DNA of 64,000 nucleotides, from assembly GCA_021432605.1 (NCBI GenBank), contig MU271155.1, positions 124,001 to 188,000 on the forward strand, written 5' to 3'. This DNA comes from Coniochaeta sp. PMI_546 (taxonomy: Eukaryota > Ascomycota > Sordariomycetes > Coniochaetales > Coniochaetaceae). A program made the position numbers and the translations under genes. Positions within the stretch are counted from its first letter, which is position 1. Each line of letters begins with the position of its first letter. The notes below the pieces were generated by a model. The model had not been told where the DNA came from. It saw nothing but the letters and a program-made list of their open reading frames with translations, and did not search any database. Positions 1 through 10,937 of this stretch are shown here, piece by piece.

Positions 1-1770
1 ACACCGAACTTGCTGTACTTGATCTCGACATTCTTGTACATGGCCGACGCGTCAGGCTTCAGACTCTCGAGCTCCCTATTCGAGGCCTGTTCCACTGCCT
101 GCGCTATCTCGGCAGGCGCAGTGAGCCCGGACGATTTGGCCATCTCGCGCGCCTTCTCGCTCAGGAACTTGGGCGGCTGTAGTGCGTTGGCCGAGAGACC
201 GGCGGAGCGCGTGTTCTCGGCCTGGTTGCGGCGCATGCCGCGTGTGTTGCGCCCGTACAAGCCCCATTCAGTCTGTTTCAGGCCGGCGAGAAATGCAGGG
301 TCGTACTTAACGGGCGGTGCACCGACGTCGGAAATCAGGTTTGGGGGCCATGCTGAGGCGAGGATCTCGCGGTAGTATGGCATGCCGATGGTGTTCAGAG
401 GTGTCTCGCCGGCCCAGTCGATGGTCGGGGCGGGTTCCTCTGGCTCCGCGAACTCGACCGGCTGGGCATATTCGGCAAAGTGGATTTTGGACGGGGATCC
501 CCACAGATGGATATTCGACTCGGAGTCTGCCATTGCGAGAGCCTCGCCTGAGGGAGCGATCTCGACCATGTTCAGGTAAGAGAGCACGTTCGCGTATCTG
601 ACTTTACTCGTGTTAGGATTCATGATGTCGACAACATGCATCTGGCCCTGCTGCGAGACAACGAAGCTCGTGGTCAGCATTCTCGGGTGCATCCGCACAT
701 AAGCCGCCAGCGGCGGAAAAGGGATCGGGCTCATGGAAGTCATGTTCTTGAGATCGAAGACGTTGACATAGGGGTCGAGCATGTAGGTCTGCGCGGACTG
801 CTGCTTTAGGGATCCGCCGCACGTGACGATGAAGTCGTTCTGCGCGTCCATATCATTGATGTACGAGGTGTGGGCATTCCAAGTCTTGACGATCTTGAAG
901 GATATTGGATCTAGCATATCGACATGGCCGGTCTTGGTGGCTGCGCATATGTATCGGCTCTTTTTCATGATGGTATAATGATGCTCGGTAGGGACCTGTC
1001 ATGGTGAGTGCCTGTGGTCCAAAGGCTTTGCTTACGTGTGGGCGGTAACTGACCTGTTTTACTACCTCGCCCTTGTTGATATCGATGACGAACATCGTGT
1101 CTTGCGACCCTGCGACGAGGATTTCCGAGGCACCTTTGGATGTGAAGCTCATGCAGTGCAGGTCCTTCATGTCTTCGTGTCTAGACCACCAGGCATATCA
1201 GAACTGACTTTCCACAGCCAAAAGACCAACCGACTACGCATACCGTATGTTCCATATTGGCAGCCCCCGACGCATTGCCATGTGCACGGTCCGAGGGCCG
1301 AGGGCGATGACGCCCTTGTCATGGAAGAGAAGCTGACGGACCGGGCCATCGGTAGGAGGGTGTATCCTGAAAGAGGTGTATCGCTGGAGTTCGGTTCCAT
1401 ATAGGGAGAGGACACGGCCCTTTCATCATGTCAGCCTCGGGTTTCAACGGTCAACTATCGATCAATGGCTCGACCTACTCGATCGTTTCCTGTCCATAGA
1501 AGCTCTTGGCATGTATCGAAGGCGATGGTGGTTGGCGGCCGAGGAAACGGAGATTCGTTCGCGCCTGGCGGCGGAAAGGGAACGCGACCGACCTAGTTGG
1601 GGACAGTAGTCAGAAGATGTGCTCTGTCTCAGTCGTCCGTTGGAGCAGGGTCATCGCCGCGACAGCTTCGAGTGTCGGGCAGTCGAAATCGACACCAGCT
1701 TGGCGGGCCATACTCAATAATGACAAGGAGTGTAGATGATTCAGCTTACCTCGTCCCAGTCAGCGTCCAT
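1..1770 (-). CDS. PAN2: PAN2, deadenylase subunit of PAN2-PAN3 (5' part, cut by window edge)
   Basis: PAN2 is the catalytic subunit of the cytoplasmic PAN2-PAN3 complex, which trims mRNA poly(A) tails. Only the N-terminal WD40-like half is present; the ubiquitin-hydrolase-like and exonuclease domains lie beyond position 1. Five exons join in frame: 1770-1750 (MDADWDE), 1592-1479, 1419-1244, 1180-1054 and 995-1. Recognisable conserved stretches are [65 protein letters not shown] and [10 protein letters not shown], which follow the order of fungal PAN2. The 21-nt first coding exon ends at a GTAAGC donor and was chosen because MDADWDE is the usual fungal start. Donors and acceptors are all GT-AG. 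The frame is intact throughout, so the gene looks functional. Identification is from recalled family sequence, not a search. Confidence 0.93.
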
Positions 1771-2641
1771 TATTTCCTACAGGTCACATCTTTTGAGGAG
1801 AATGTTAGGTGGGGAGAAGCTATACAGGACTTTTGAAGGGAAGTAAATGACGGCGACGCGACTAGAGATGATGCCGCAGAAAAGGCCCCTCCAAGAAAGA
1901 GCTGCGCCTAGCAATCGTCGGAGTATCGAAATCGGTCCCCACATCCAGATGCAAGCAGGGGGCAGCCTGAGTCTAAGGGCTGCACAAATGCACGCACGCG
2001 GTCTTCCTACAGAAGAGGTCTCGACCTTAGGATTTGGAACATATGCCCTGGTTGTCCAGTTGATAAGCCAGGTTTTTTGTTTTTTTTTTCACTTGAACAT
2101 TCGAGTGATTTTAAATAACATTGAAATACGATTTGGAATTTTCGAGTATCAGTCCGTCGTTTTAAGTTTTCGCAGGGTTTTAACATTTTGTCGATACACA
2201 CTCAATTTGAACACTGCCGGAATATTGTGTCTTTTCATACAGACCCAACACGGCAATGATTGTAGTTTTGTATCAAAAAGACATTTCCACCTTCATTTCC
2301 AAGGCTATATACAGCTTCTGCATTTTTACCGAGTAGAATCAATTGAAATGGCTGCTTCTCGATATGCTTTATCAATGTCCTGCAAAGCAACAGAGCATGC
2401 CATAAATCAGCCTGCAACAATACTCTCCTCATTCACATACCGGTGGCGCTCGAGGGAGAAGACGCAACTGGTATATATTGCGAGCATTGATGTTTAAAAC
2501 TAACCAGACTCGCAGGACTGATGCCCGATGATGCCGCACAAACTCCAGAAAGCAAGGGTCACAGAGGCATAACTCCTCTATAGACAATAAAAACCCGAAC
2601 GACAAGTGCACACTAAACCCGCCATCACCTCTCCTGCTGCT
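1771..2641. other. Intergenic, with an A+T-rich stretch
   Basis: This holds the PAN2 promoter side and the 3' flank of the oxoglutarate carrier. From about 2040 to 2500 the sequence is visibly A+T-rich compared with its surroundings, with runs of T near 2075. A 216-codon open frame crosses it, but its composition is that of AT-rich noncoding DNA and I recognise no domain in it. Confidence 0.6.
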
Positions 2642-3728
2642 TCACTTGGTAAGCCAGCCAAGGTAATCAGCCACAATCAGCGTCACCATGCTACAACATC
2701 ACTACAGTCAGCATCATTCAACATCCCAGGAGGAGGAGTGTGAAACACAAAGGAAAAGAGGCAACTCACGCATGCGGGGCGATCCGAACATAGTACGTCC
2801 CAAATCCCCTATAGAACCTCGTGATGCCCTCCTGCTTCGCGACCTTGGCAAAGCAGTCCACCATGCTTTTGTACGGCAGCTTCCCGTCCGGCCCTTTGCT
2901 CTGCTTCTGCAGCCTAGTCTTGACAAAGTCGAACGGCAAGCTGAAGAAGCTGGCAAAGAACCCGGCGATGGCGCTGGCGCTCAGCGTCTGCGCGTTGGCA
3001 CTCCAGGTCGTCCGCGTCTTGAGCTGCGCCTTGGCCTCGCTGAAGAAGGCGAGCTGGCCAAAGTTGAGCGCCATGGCGCGCACGACCGTCGGGGCCGCGC
3101 CCGCCCAGAGGGCGGCTACGCCTTCCGACTTCGCGATGCTGGTGAGGGCGTCGATGACGGAGCGGTAGTTTTTCCTCTCGGCCAGCGGCTTGAGGCCGTC
3201 GCTCTGCATCCGGATCAGCGCCAGGTCGGCCGGGTTGCCGATCATGGCTGCCAGGCCGCCGGCTGCGAGGCCGGCCGTCGCGCGCTCGCCGAAGCCGATG
3301 CTGTTGCCCTTTGCCTTTGCGCGTTGCGTCAGGGAGCCCATGAAGGTGTCGAAGAAGCCGAGGCGGGCGGTGGTGTAGACCGCTTGTCGGAGCAGGCCGG
3401 CCGACAGGCCTGTGTACAGGTCGCGCGCCTTGCCGGACGCGAGGATCTCGCGGGTCACCGACAGCGGGGTGGGTTTGGGACCGCCCGCGACGCCTTCGCC
3501 GGCGAGCTGGATGCGGACCTTGATCATGTCTACGGGCTGGATGACGGTCGTGGCGACCATTCCGCTCAGGCCGCCGTTGATGAAGGGCAGGGCGGCGCGC
3601 ATGAAGGGCGTGTGCAGGAAGTCGTTTGCTACGGCGACCGTCTCGCCTTGGACCGTCTTGGCTGTGCCCATTGCTTCGGAGCTGCGGGTGCGGGCTGCTT
3701 CTGCGGCTTGCTTAATTGTGTTGGACAT
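2642..3728 (-). CDS. Mitochondrial 2-oxoglutarate/malate carrier
   Basis: A mitochondrial carrier family (SLC25) protein of 335 residues, expected in the inner membrane and exchanging 2-oxoglutarate for malate or other dicarboxylates. Two exons: 3728-2770 and 2690-2642. The intron splits the Ala codon of RIAPHA, and the last exon gives MVTLIVADYLGWLTK. All three carrier signatures are visible: QPVDMIKVRIQ, NPADLALIRMQ and LPFDFVKTRLQ. The second, with ALIRMQSDG, is characteristic of the oxoglutarate subgroup rather than the phosphate or ADP/ATP carriers. Start: MSNTIKQ at 3728 is preferred; the frame stays open to 3782 (MSSPCAS), so 18 more residues are possible. A dicarboxylate carrier of the DIC type is the main alternative. 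The neighbouring upstream region to 7297 shows no gene. Confidence 0.88.
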
Positions 3729-6700
3729 GGTGCTCGTGACCCGGGTGAGGTACGAGACGAGAGAGGCACACGGGGAGCTCACGTTGACACTGGATGTGAG
3801 GAGCTTGAGAGTCGTAGGGATGAGAGGCCAGCTGACTAGGGGATCCCTAGGTGTAAGCCAAAGCTCGAGGGTTTATTAAGTTCGTCCGTTACACGCAGGG
3901 ACCGGTCGGTGTCGGGAGACCTATCGGAGAGAGACGAAGCTCTGGTTAACGTCGGCTCTTTTGTGACTTATTAGTTCACGGTTTGTGCCTGGTGCCTTGA
4001 CCAGAGTATCAGACTAAGTTGAGGTGCAGTGTGAAGTTTGTTCATCTTTCTCTTGTTCCACTTGGTTCCTCCAGAGCTAGACCCAGATACACCGGTCCAG
4101 CTCCAGGTCATCATAGCTTGCCCAGACTCCCCGGACGGGATTCCACCAATGAGTCCAATTGCTTGGCTTGCTATGCCGACCAGCGGCCGAGGTGGATGTC
4201 CGGGTCGATCTCATAGCTAACGAGTTGGATCTATGGTATTTCGCATTGTCTGAGATCGGAAAGGATAGGAAGCTCGGAAGCGGTGGTAGAGTGGGGGACT
4301 GGGGGTGGAGAAGGGAGATGGAGGTTCCCGTCCGCAGCCGGACGGATGACGGGGGGGTTTGTGGAGAACGAGCCGTGCTATCGATAAGGGATCCGGCGAG
4401 ATGGGGACGACGGCTTGGTCTAATCGCAACGAACGAACTTACCAGGAAAGACAACTGACTTGCAACAAGACTCGCGTAAAGGTATATTCAAGATCGAGTC
4501 TGATGGACAGTATTCTCTGACAAAAAGAAGCAACCCGCAGCCAAGGCTAAGGCTCCTTTGTCACAAGCTTTGGGTGTGGTTACCGATGCTTCCCGGGTCG
4601 CGTGTCAGCTGTGTTATCGATAAGTGAGGGGTCGTCGCGGGTGTTGGAGGTCCAACAAGGTCTCGCGTGCCGCCCAAACAGGTTCTCCGCCAAAGCTGAC
4701 GAAAACGGATATAACGAGGCAAGAGGATGCAACTTGGAGTCTCGTTGTTGTTATTGCCTCGTGCGTGGTAGAAAATAATTACCGGAAATCGGAGGCGAGT
4801 GTCGCCTTAAATGAGATATGTGGTCGTTGCAAGACCGTATGTCGGGCCTCCGGATGGCGTATACGGCACAGAGATCGGCTAGTGCAGTGATGGCCGAGGA
4901 TGATTGGAGAAACGAAGAAGCAGGGACGAGATTCAGGAACACGATTTCACAACAACCGACGAAAGAAGGGGTCCAAAGATGGTTTAGAGGAGTCTAGCAG
5001 AAGAAGGCGCACCAGCAGGGTATTTAAGATGGACGGATGACTGGCAGAGAGAACCGGGCAAACTGCAGTTACAAGTGGTTGCCATCGAAGCTGGGGAGCT
5101 TGTCTACCTGTGATGTTGCTGTCGGCGCCCGCCAAAGGTCTTGTCACCACCATCACCCACCCACATGCTTGTTCTAACTTTCTCCGCTCGACCCTGAACT
5201 CCTCCCCACGACTGCCGCCGCCCCAAAAATTGAGGAGCTGCTGCCCAGAAAGCATCTATGCCGGTTCGTGGCTGCTTCGTTATATTCCCGATCTCACACA
5301 CCGACTTGCAGCCAATGGGCGTGTCTGTTGAGCTGCGCTTGGGAATGCGGGGTTGACGTTGCCCTGCTTCTTGCGGCCCAGTGAGACAACTTTGATGAAG
5401 ACTCACTCGGATTGCACCTTTCTGGCCTTTGTACGCCTAATAACTTGGTCGCTGCCTGGCTGTCGTCAAGTAATACCTTAGCCGGTGGACTAAGAGCTTA
5501 AGTACCGTTTGCAACGCCTGTCGGTGTTCATCTTTCTGCTCGTCGTCGTGAGCTCCCAGCTCAAAGTCGTCAGCCCCTATCAGCCTCGCTCAGTTTATCA
5601 GATCAAACCAGGGCCGAGTCACTTCCAGGTTGGGAGTGTCACAAGGATACAAGATACACATGGGCTACGAGCCTCCATGCGCTCTCAACTAGCATGGGTG
5701 TTCGAAGCTCAGCCGTCACACATACTTCCCCTCTCTGTTCCTGCAAGTCCTCTCCCCGGGCCGCTCAGTGTCGCATTCGACGTCCGCGAGCTATCTTTAC
5801 CCAGCGGCTAGCGAGCTCCCGTGAGCATGCTTCCCCAAAGTTTCTCTTCCGAGCATCTCCAAAAGTCTCGATTCTGTCGCGGAGTTCATCCCCTTGACGT
5901 TCCAACTTCAACTTTGTCGTGTCCGTACTGTCCATCTAGTCTCGTCAACTCTGATGACATCCTATCGCGCATAGCCATGCCAGCGCATGTCTCTTGATCG
6001 TTCTGCCTCCACCATTCGCTGGCTCTGCAGTTCGTGAACCGTCAGCAATTGGTCGCCAACCTACCGGAGGAGTAGCCCGAGCTATCCCCGCACGGTTTCA
6101 GGGTCAGCAGCGTCGAGACACCTTCTTTACCGAGTTTGCTCCGGCGCAAAGAGTGTTGATCAGATATCAACAACAAATATCTGTCTCAATCCATCAATGG
6201 CTGCCTCTCTGAGAAGAGTCCGCAAGGCTCGTAAGTACTCAGAAGCTTTGGGGCGTCTCATATTCCTTCTTCTCTAGTACGCACACTTGTGCGATGAGTT
6301 GTCGCCGCTGCGACGTTATGGCATTTGAGGAGGTTTCAGCAGTACGACTTCCTCAACATAGAAGCCCCCATCCCGCTTGAGATGTCTGACAAAGGGAAAT
6401 AATCGAATAATTAGTTGAGGATGTGTCAAGCTTGATGTCTTGTACTCCGACTCCTTGTCCGCGAGAGTACCCACTCCAAATTATCGATATGCGTGTCCGG
6501 TTCGTTCTGTTCAAGGTTGAGAGAAGTTCGCAACTTTGCAAACTCTATCCTCAACACCATCAGCTTCGCCCATGTTGAAGTACTCATTCTGCAGAGTTTC
6601 TTCCAGAGTAAAATGTTGGGAAGATTTTGAGATGAGACTTGTACAGGCCGTGTTTTGTTTGGTGGAAATTTAATCGTTATCAAACTTTTCCTCTACTTCA

Positions 6701-7297
6701 AGGATGCTCCACTATCCGACATCGGCACCATGCGTGAAGCTACAGAGCTTGTTGGAAATAGACGCTTTGGAGACCGGGGTTATCAACGGCTTCTACGGAA
6801 ACTCCCGGCCAGGTGACGGTTCAGCCTCATCAATATCGCGCAAGCTCTCAGGTTCACCGAGAACGGGAAATTTGGATCGTGCCCAGTAGTGGATACAGGG
6901 TCGATGCACATCGTGGGGGGCTACCCACGGACAGACACGGTCGAATACGGTGCTATTATTCATGTCGGGGGGATGTTACGATGAATATGTATAACCGGAG
7001 GTCTAGTCTATCGCGGTAGCACTTTGTTAACGTCGGACAAGGCCACAGACTCCACGCTACTATACGACTGCTCCCCTACCCGTGACTCCTGACTCCCAAA
7101 GTTCAATCAGGCGTAGCATCGCCATGTCGAGGCCGTAACACCCAAAATGCTGCTTCCTGTCGCCGTTCCACCTTGTCACCCCCATGTGACTCGTCGGTGC
7201 TCGTAGACAGTTGGTACCCTGTCATCGACTGCAAGGCCGACAGATGGCTCTACGTCATACCACAGACAGTCCTGCTCATCCACAGCGTCCAGGCATC
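3729..7297. other. 3.5-kb intergenic region without a supported gene
   Basis: I find no convincing coding sequence. Many short frames occur on both strands, none with a domain or a splice-supported continuation. The only gene-like spot is at 6197-6228, where a short ATG-initiated segment (MAASLRRVRKA) is followed at once by a strong GTAAGT donor, with a TTCTCTAG acceptor about 60 bp on; the frame then reaches a stop after a few codons. Around 6740-6990 a plus-strand frame interrupted by a stop looks faintly protein-like, but I recognise nothing. Confidence 0.5.
6197..6305 (+). other. Possible very short or decayed two-exon gene start
   Basis: An ATG in good context (ATCAATGGCTGCC) opens MAASLRRVRKA, then GTAAGTACT gives a near-perfect fungal donor. 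A pyrimidine-rich tract ending TTCTCTAG could be the acceptor near 6280. Joined there, the frame adds a few codons (about RTLVR) and stops. This may be the 5' end of a decayed gene or a tiny peptide gene. No homology is recognised and chance is quite possible. Confidence 0.2.
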
Positions 7298-8375
7298 CTA
7301 GTACCCTGTACCGGGGAATGTGCCCAACCTGCCACCGTCTATGAGAATGATGTTGCCGTTGCAGTACGATCCGGCTTTCGATGCCAAATACAGGATCTGA
7401 CCGGCCATGTCCTGGTCGTCTCCCATGCGCCCAAGGGGCACCACGCTTTTGTCAACCGGGATGAGCCCTCCGTTGCCATCGATAGATGCGCCTGTCGCTT
7501 GCACGATTGGTGCCGACATTTCGCTGGGGAACACTGTGAGCAAAGTTAGCCAAAGTCTCGTGGCCTTTGTCGAGGGGAAAGGAGTACGACTCACATCCTG
7601 GACAAATACAGTTTGCCCTTCAAAATCCCCATGTTAGTCAACCCCGTCATAGTAGCCACAGGAGGAATGGCGTTACCCACCGGATATTCCAAGTTGGCAG
7701 CACAACACTCAGCTGCTTAGCAAGATGTGTCGTGGCAGCCTTGCTTTGCCCATAAGCCCAACCACCAGGCGCCTTCTTGTTGAACGCCGCAACACTACTC
7801 GTCACCACGACCTGGCTGGTATACCCCAGATTGCCCCTCTTATTCCCCGCATCCAGCAACTTCAGGCAGCTCATGGCCGTGTACCAGACACTACTCACAT
7901 TCACCCTGAACGTGTCGGTGTACTGATCAAAGTCGAACGCGAGCTGCTTCGCCTGCCACTCCTCGATGCTGCTCCCCGGCTGGGGGAAGGGGACCTGGGG
8001 CCCGCCGATGCCGGCGTTGCAGACGACCAGGTTCAGGAAGCCGGCGTCGTTCTCGATGACCGAGACGACGGACTCGAGGCTGATCTTGGACGTCACGTCG
8101 CAGTAGAGCGGGACTACGACGGTGGGCTTGTTGATGGAGGCGGCGGCGGACTGGAGCACATCGGTGCGCCGGCCGACGATGTAGACCCGCGCTGCGCCGG
8201 CTTCGGCTAGGGCTTTGGCCATCATTAGGCCGATGCCTGGTGTGGTTGTTAGAATTGCGGCTGGGAGAAAGAAAGGGGTAAAAGAGGGATGGGACTGACC
8301 AGTGCCGCCTCCGGTGACGAGGGCGACCATGCCCTTCACCGAGAAGAGAGATTCCACGTTGATAGGTGCGGACAT
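7298..8375 (-). CDS. Short-chain dehydrogenase/reductase (SDR)
   Basis: A classical SDR of about 296 residues, an NAD(P)-dependent oxidoreductase of unknown substrate. Four exons: 8375-8300, about 8236-7681, 7617-7595 and 7533-7298. Exon 1 runs into the Rossmann glycine motif: VTGGGTGGIGL at residues 20-30, split by intron 1. Further signatures are VVCNAG (97-102), the VN of helix 4 (139-140), VTSS (171-174) and the catalytic YGQSK (Tyr188, Lys192). The 23-nt third exon supplies ANCICPG, matching the VNAIxPG segment, and then joins LFPSEMSAPI. The C-terminus has YLASKAGSYCNGNIILIDGG, the usual SDR ending. The frame is complete, so the enzyme is probably active. The closest subgroup may be the RhlG/gluconate dehydrogenase-like fungal SDRs, but that is an inference. 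The gene stands alone, with no cluster around it. Confidence 0.88.
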
Positions 8376-9771
8376 TCTGAAGGTAGGTGGATAATGCTTG
8401 AAAAAGTCTAAGAATTGTGAAATACGGTGGCTTTGAATAAGGTGTTAGCAGAAGCTTATGAGTCGACGTGGTGGCCATGATGTCTTACAGAAATGATCGT
8501 CCTCTATTTTATCTACCTAAAGGCAAAAAGTCAGCACCTCTAGACCAAATAGTTGCGCTGCGCTAAAGTGTAAAAGTCAAATGTTGTTCAAGAACCCAGG
8601 AATGCAAATATATCTGAGACCAAGAAGAAACCAAGAAGTCGCTCACGGACCGAAAAGATGACAGCGCCGGAGACCGGGACTGAAGTGACGATGGCGGAAA
8701 TACGGACCTACAGTAATCGCCAACCCGGCAAGCTCGTGCCGAAGACGTCCAAAAGTTGTCACTTTGGCGAGAGATACTGAGCAATCAGGGGCAACCAGGC
8801 GCATCAGGGCGTGACGTCTAACGGTCGACGACATCACCATTCTCTTCGCATTAATAATGTCTGCCCCGCCTGCAAGTAGCTTGCTAGCGCTTGACCCCGC
8901 CATCGTGTACGCGACGTGCAGTGGTGTCGAGGCTATTCTTAGCTTGACATAGCAACCTAAATCGACGAAGTAAACAATGAGACAAGTAGACTCTTTGCAT
9001 GTGATGGATACCTCGAGATTCTCTGCGTATATGTAGCTCTCAGGGTACACACGTTATTCGTCGTTCGGGGCGGGCCGCTGAGACGTAAGCTTACACTATC
9101 ACCTGCACAAGGGCAGGTTCAGGTCAACGTTTGTGGAACAATCTTGGCTGAGAAGAATGCAATTCTTGAAGATCAACAATTCAACAAAACCTCGAAATTT
9201 CTTGACAAGAAGAACCTTGGGCCGAAAGGAATCCTCTGGGGACATGACTCCTTGGCGGTTCGTGTCGAGGTAGAAACAAGCTTAATCCTTAGGTAGCTCT
9301 GATCTGCCTACCTTACTAAGGTACCTTACCTTACACATTCTTGATGCCGGCCGCCGTTTTCCGCACCCACTTCTGCTGTCTATATCAACCTGGAAGTCTT
9401 GCGTATATCACGTTTGTATTACTCAAGGCCTCGGGTGTTCCACTGCGTGAGAAGAGGTACGACAGACGCTATGGTAACAAGAAAGACAATTACGAGTGGT
9501 AAAAGAACCACCCATGTGACTTTCATGTACGTGCAGTTCAGTATAGCATTTCACACCATCGAACTCTTCGAGTTCCTGATTCATATCGTAACTTGCTTTG
9601 ACCCTGTAAAGAAATGCTCCACCAACCCTTTGGATATCCAGTCACTACATATCCTCTGCCAACCAACAGACAAAGTCCTTATACGCAATCCAACCTAGCC
9701 AATTCGCCCCGTCACGCCACCAAGACAACCTCCTTCTCCACGTCCTCCTTCGCAGCTTGTCGTCCAGCACC
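8376..9771. other. Intergenic, SDR promoter side and centrin 3' flank
   Basis: No gene is recognised. It contains a TAAGGTA/TACCTTA cluster at 9308-9335. Short frames on both strands lack domains. Confidence 0.6.
9308..9335. repeat. TAAGGTA/TACCTTA cluster
   Basis: Within 28 bp there are three TACCTTA-type words and an inverted TAAGGTA centred on GGTACC. The same words recur in at least six other intergenic spots of this window. Confidence 0.6.
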
Positions 9772-10411
9772 CTACTTCTTGGACAACATCAACTTGACGA
9801 ACTCGTCCTCGCTCACTCCCCCCTTCCCATTCGAGTCAAACTCCTGAATCATAGTCTTCATCTCTCCCTCCTCAAGCGGCTGCCCTATCTCCTGCGACAC
9901 CCTGCTCAGGTCCTCCAGCGTAATCATGCCCTTGTCCTCGACGTCGAACAGCCGGAACGCCCGCCTCAGCTCCTCCAGCGGATCCCGCTTCGTGATCAGG
10001 TGGCCCGCGATGCCCTGGACGATCGGCAGGGTGAACTGCCGCCACGGCGGGGTGCACTCGCCGGACTTCTCCGTCTGCCAGCCTATGGGCGGCACGCCGT
10101 ACTTGGTCAGGTAGGCGTACGTCTCCGGCTTGGGCAGGTCGAAGCCCAGGGCCCGCAGGCAGAAGCGGAATTCGTGGTAGTCGAGGCGGCCGTCGTCGTT
10201 GTTGTCGAAGAGGCCGAACTGGAGAGGGGGGGAAACGGTCGGTTAGTTTCTGACATGTCTTGGCGGGGGGTCCAGTAAGCTTATGCTTTCGGGCCAGATT
10301 ACTTACCGCTTCGTTTATTTGTGTCTTTGCTTCCTCGGGGAGCTTGTTGTAGTCGTCGCGCGAGGGGCCGCCGTGAGTTGGGAGGCTGCCTACTGTGCGT
10401 GCTGCCATCAT
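9772..10411 (-). CDS. CDC31: Centrin, CDC31-type calcium-binding protein
   Basis: An EF-hand protein of 183 residues, centrin of the spindle pole body (in yeast it binds Kar1/Sfi1 and also serves in nuclear pore and DNA repair complexes). Two exons: 10411-10307 and 10218-9772, with intron donor GTAAGT and acceptor CTCCAG. Exon 1 gives a 35-residue N-terminal extension (MMAARTVGSLPTHGG and on) before EF-hand 1, DNNNDGRLDYHE. EF-hands 3 (DVEDKGMITLED) and 4 (DSNGKGGVSEDE) follow, and the KRDPLEELRRAFRLFD linker is typical centrin. The region of EF-hand 2 is unusual: after LPKPETYAYLTKYG it reads VPPIGWQ and then a Pro/Trp-rich stretch, without a calcium-binding loop. The first Met pair is taken as start. 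The gene is divergent from the BUD22-like gene across about 530 bp. Confidence 0.87.
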
Positions 10412-10937
10412 AGTGTAGTGCGTGTACCGAGGGAGAATGAATGAGGTGATTCGGGGCCAGACGAGGTGCCAAGTTGGTCGCTGCCAGTCCTTGGGTTTTC
10501 TTTGTTCAAAGACAGACCCTGGAGCTGATTTCTGTAAAGCGTTTTGCGCCTGTGGTATAGAGTCTTTTCCGGAGAAGCATGTTGTGAAATCGTGCTTCTG
10601 ATCTGATTCAACTCAGGCGCAGTGGCATCATCAACAGCGTGTGGTCGTGTCTTTGCGCATGTGTAGGTTCGACCTTGATGTTGACTTTTGCTCCCTCGAT
10701 GACCCTCGGGGCAGTCGCGTTCGACGCGTCCGAAATCGACAGGTGGGGCGGGCGTCCATTAAGACCCCTGTCGGAGGTCGTTGCGATACCTGCATTAGTG
10801 TAGCTCCCAAGTTCGATCCCCAGGTCAACCCCGCTTAAAATTCTTGTAGCGAGGCGGCTGCTTTTTCTCTGTATCCGGGAAAGCGAACGACAGCTCCTAG
10901 AGTCTACGTAGCCACCAGCACCGCCAGGTCTCCCAAG
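10412..10937. promoter_or_regulatory. Divergent promoter region between centrin and BUD22-like genes
   Basis: A 526-bp gap with the two starts facing away from each other. I see no clear TATA box or named binding site. It ends in a short leader immediately before the ATG at 10938. Confidence 0.5.

Noticed and set aside
1847-2497. 216-codon open frame on the plus strand
   Set aside because: It lies in AT-rich DNA, shows no domain, has no splice continuation and its amino acid composition is that of translated AT-rich noncoding sequence.
2688-3839. 383-codon frame opposite the oxoglutarate carrier
   Set aside because: It is the antisense shadow of a clear carrier gene, rich in Gly, Ala and Arg because of GC-rich codons on the other strand.
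5509-5811. Signal-peptide-like frame (FIFLLVVVSS)
   Set aside because: It opens at TTG rather than ATG, has no domain, and the hydrophobic start is short; no splice support.
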